From Pseudoalteromonas sp. BSi20652 (GTDB lineage Bacteria > Pseudomonadota > Gammaproteobacteria > Enterobacterales > Alteromonadaceae): a DNA stretch of 48,907 nucleotides. The position numbers were made by a program, and so were the translations under genes. Of the stretch, positions 48,733-48,907 are shown piece by piece. Under the pieces are notes generated by a model. It saw only the letters and a program-made list of their open reading frames with translations, was not told the origin of the DNA and searched no databases. The stretch is taken from positions 1 through 48,907 of the forward strand of contig NZ_BADT01000092.1 of assembly GCF_000239855.1 (NCBI RefSeq), read 5' to 3'. Every line of letters begins with the position of its first letter. The stretch's first letter is position 1.

Positions 48733-48894
48733 TACCAATTCGCTTAAATAAGTGATCTATTTTGAGGTAAGAAAATCGTGTCGATAACAAGGCAAAATTT
48801 CGTTATTTAGTTGTTCTATATCAGAAATTTTTAACGCAGTTAGCGTCAGATTTAATTCCTCAAATTAATTGAGTATTATTGCGGATTAGTATAA
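48730..48894. mobile_element. MITE family A, copy 3 (159 bp, internal deletion, TAA duplication)
   Basis: The element spans 48733-48891, with TAA at 48730-48732 (the metJ stop codon) and 48892-48894. The ends are TACCAATTCGC and the complement of GCGGATTAGTA. It matches copies 1 and 2 except for an internal deletion of 48 bp that removes the 17-codon frame and the AGGAGG region. Same orientation relative to the plus strand as copy 2. Confidence 0.88.
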
Positions 48895-48907
48895 ATATTG
48901 AAGAATA

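Overview
The window reads as chromosome from a marine gammaproteobacterium of the Alteromonadales, most likely Pseudoalteromonas. The evidence is the A+T-rich base composition and the gene orders mreBCD-maf-rng-yhdP-nit-tldD, pilMNOPQ-aroK-aroB-damX-dam / rpe-gph-trpS, uvrA / MFS-ssb-csrD and metJ / metB-metL, plus protein sequences close to those of E. coli, Vibrio and Shewanella. Assignment below the family level is inference. Almost all of it is core genome; the unusual content lies in the gaps between genes.

Layout. 1-2.7 kb: a decayed strip with a partial hypothetical gene at the left edge, a 44-codon chimera of an MscS fragment and a glutathione-reductase C-terminus, a broken membrane-protein gene and an intact MscS channel. 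2.7-13.3 kb: a minus-strand operon mreB-mreC-mreD-maf-rng-yhdP-nit-tldD, joined mostly by 1-8 nt overlaps (cell-wall elongation machinery, rRNA/mRNA processing, envelope lipid transport, peptide maturation). 13.4-20.8 kb: the interval between mreB and ssb, where related genera carry the MSHA pilus cluster. Here it holds only a PEGA/SUMF1 protein, one MshA-like pilin with an odd +5 residue, a MITE, a PLP enzyme and a csrD-type gene. 20.8-25.2 kb: a YajR-type MFS transporter with ssb, divergent from uvrA. 25.3-29.4 kb: an accessory module with a CadC/ToxR-like membrane regulator, a small secreted protein, a TraB/GumN protein and a 24-codon membrane peptide. 29.4-41.4 kb: trpS-gph-rpe, two small proteins, dam-damX-aroB-aroK and pilQPONM. 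41.5-44 kb: PBP1A. 44-48.9 kb: the methionine genes metL, metB and metJ with a perfect met box.

Two observations stand out. First, two families of small non-autonomous transposable elements (MITEs) can be delimited to the base. Family A (207 bp, 3-bp TWA target duplications) has three copies. Family B (265-350 bp, TA duplications) has two complete copies and one probable remnant. One B is nested inside an A, and together they form essentially the whole metB-metL spacer; another A has duplicated the metJ stop codon. Second, four conserved genes (yhdP, csrD, dam, mrcA) are each interrupted by one or two single-base deletions, always in an A/T run, and each becomes a full-length family member when one base per site is restored. 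This looks more like consensus error than biology, so those genes should be treated as probably intact until the reads are checked.

No CRISPR array, rRNA, tRNA, prophage or defence system was recognised. I found no convincing new multi-gene system. The best candidates for something undescribed are the regulator/GumN/small-peptide module and the two MITE families.
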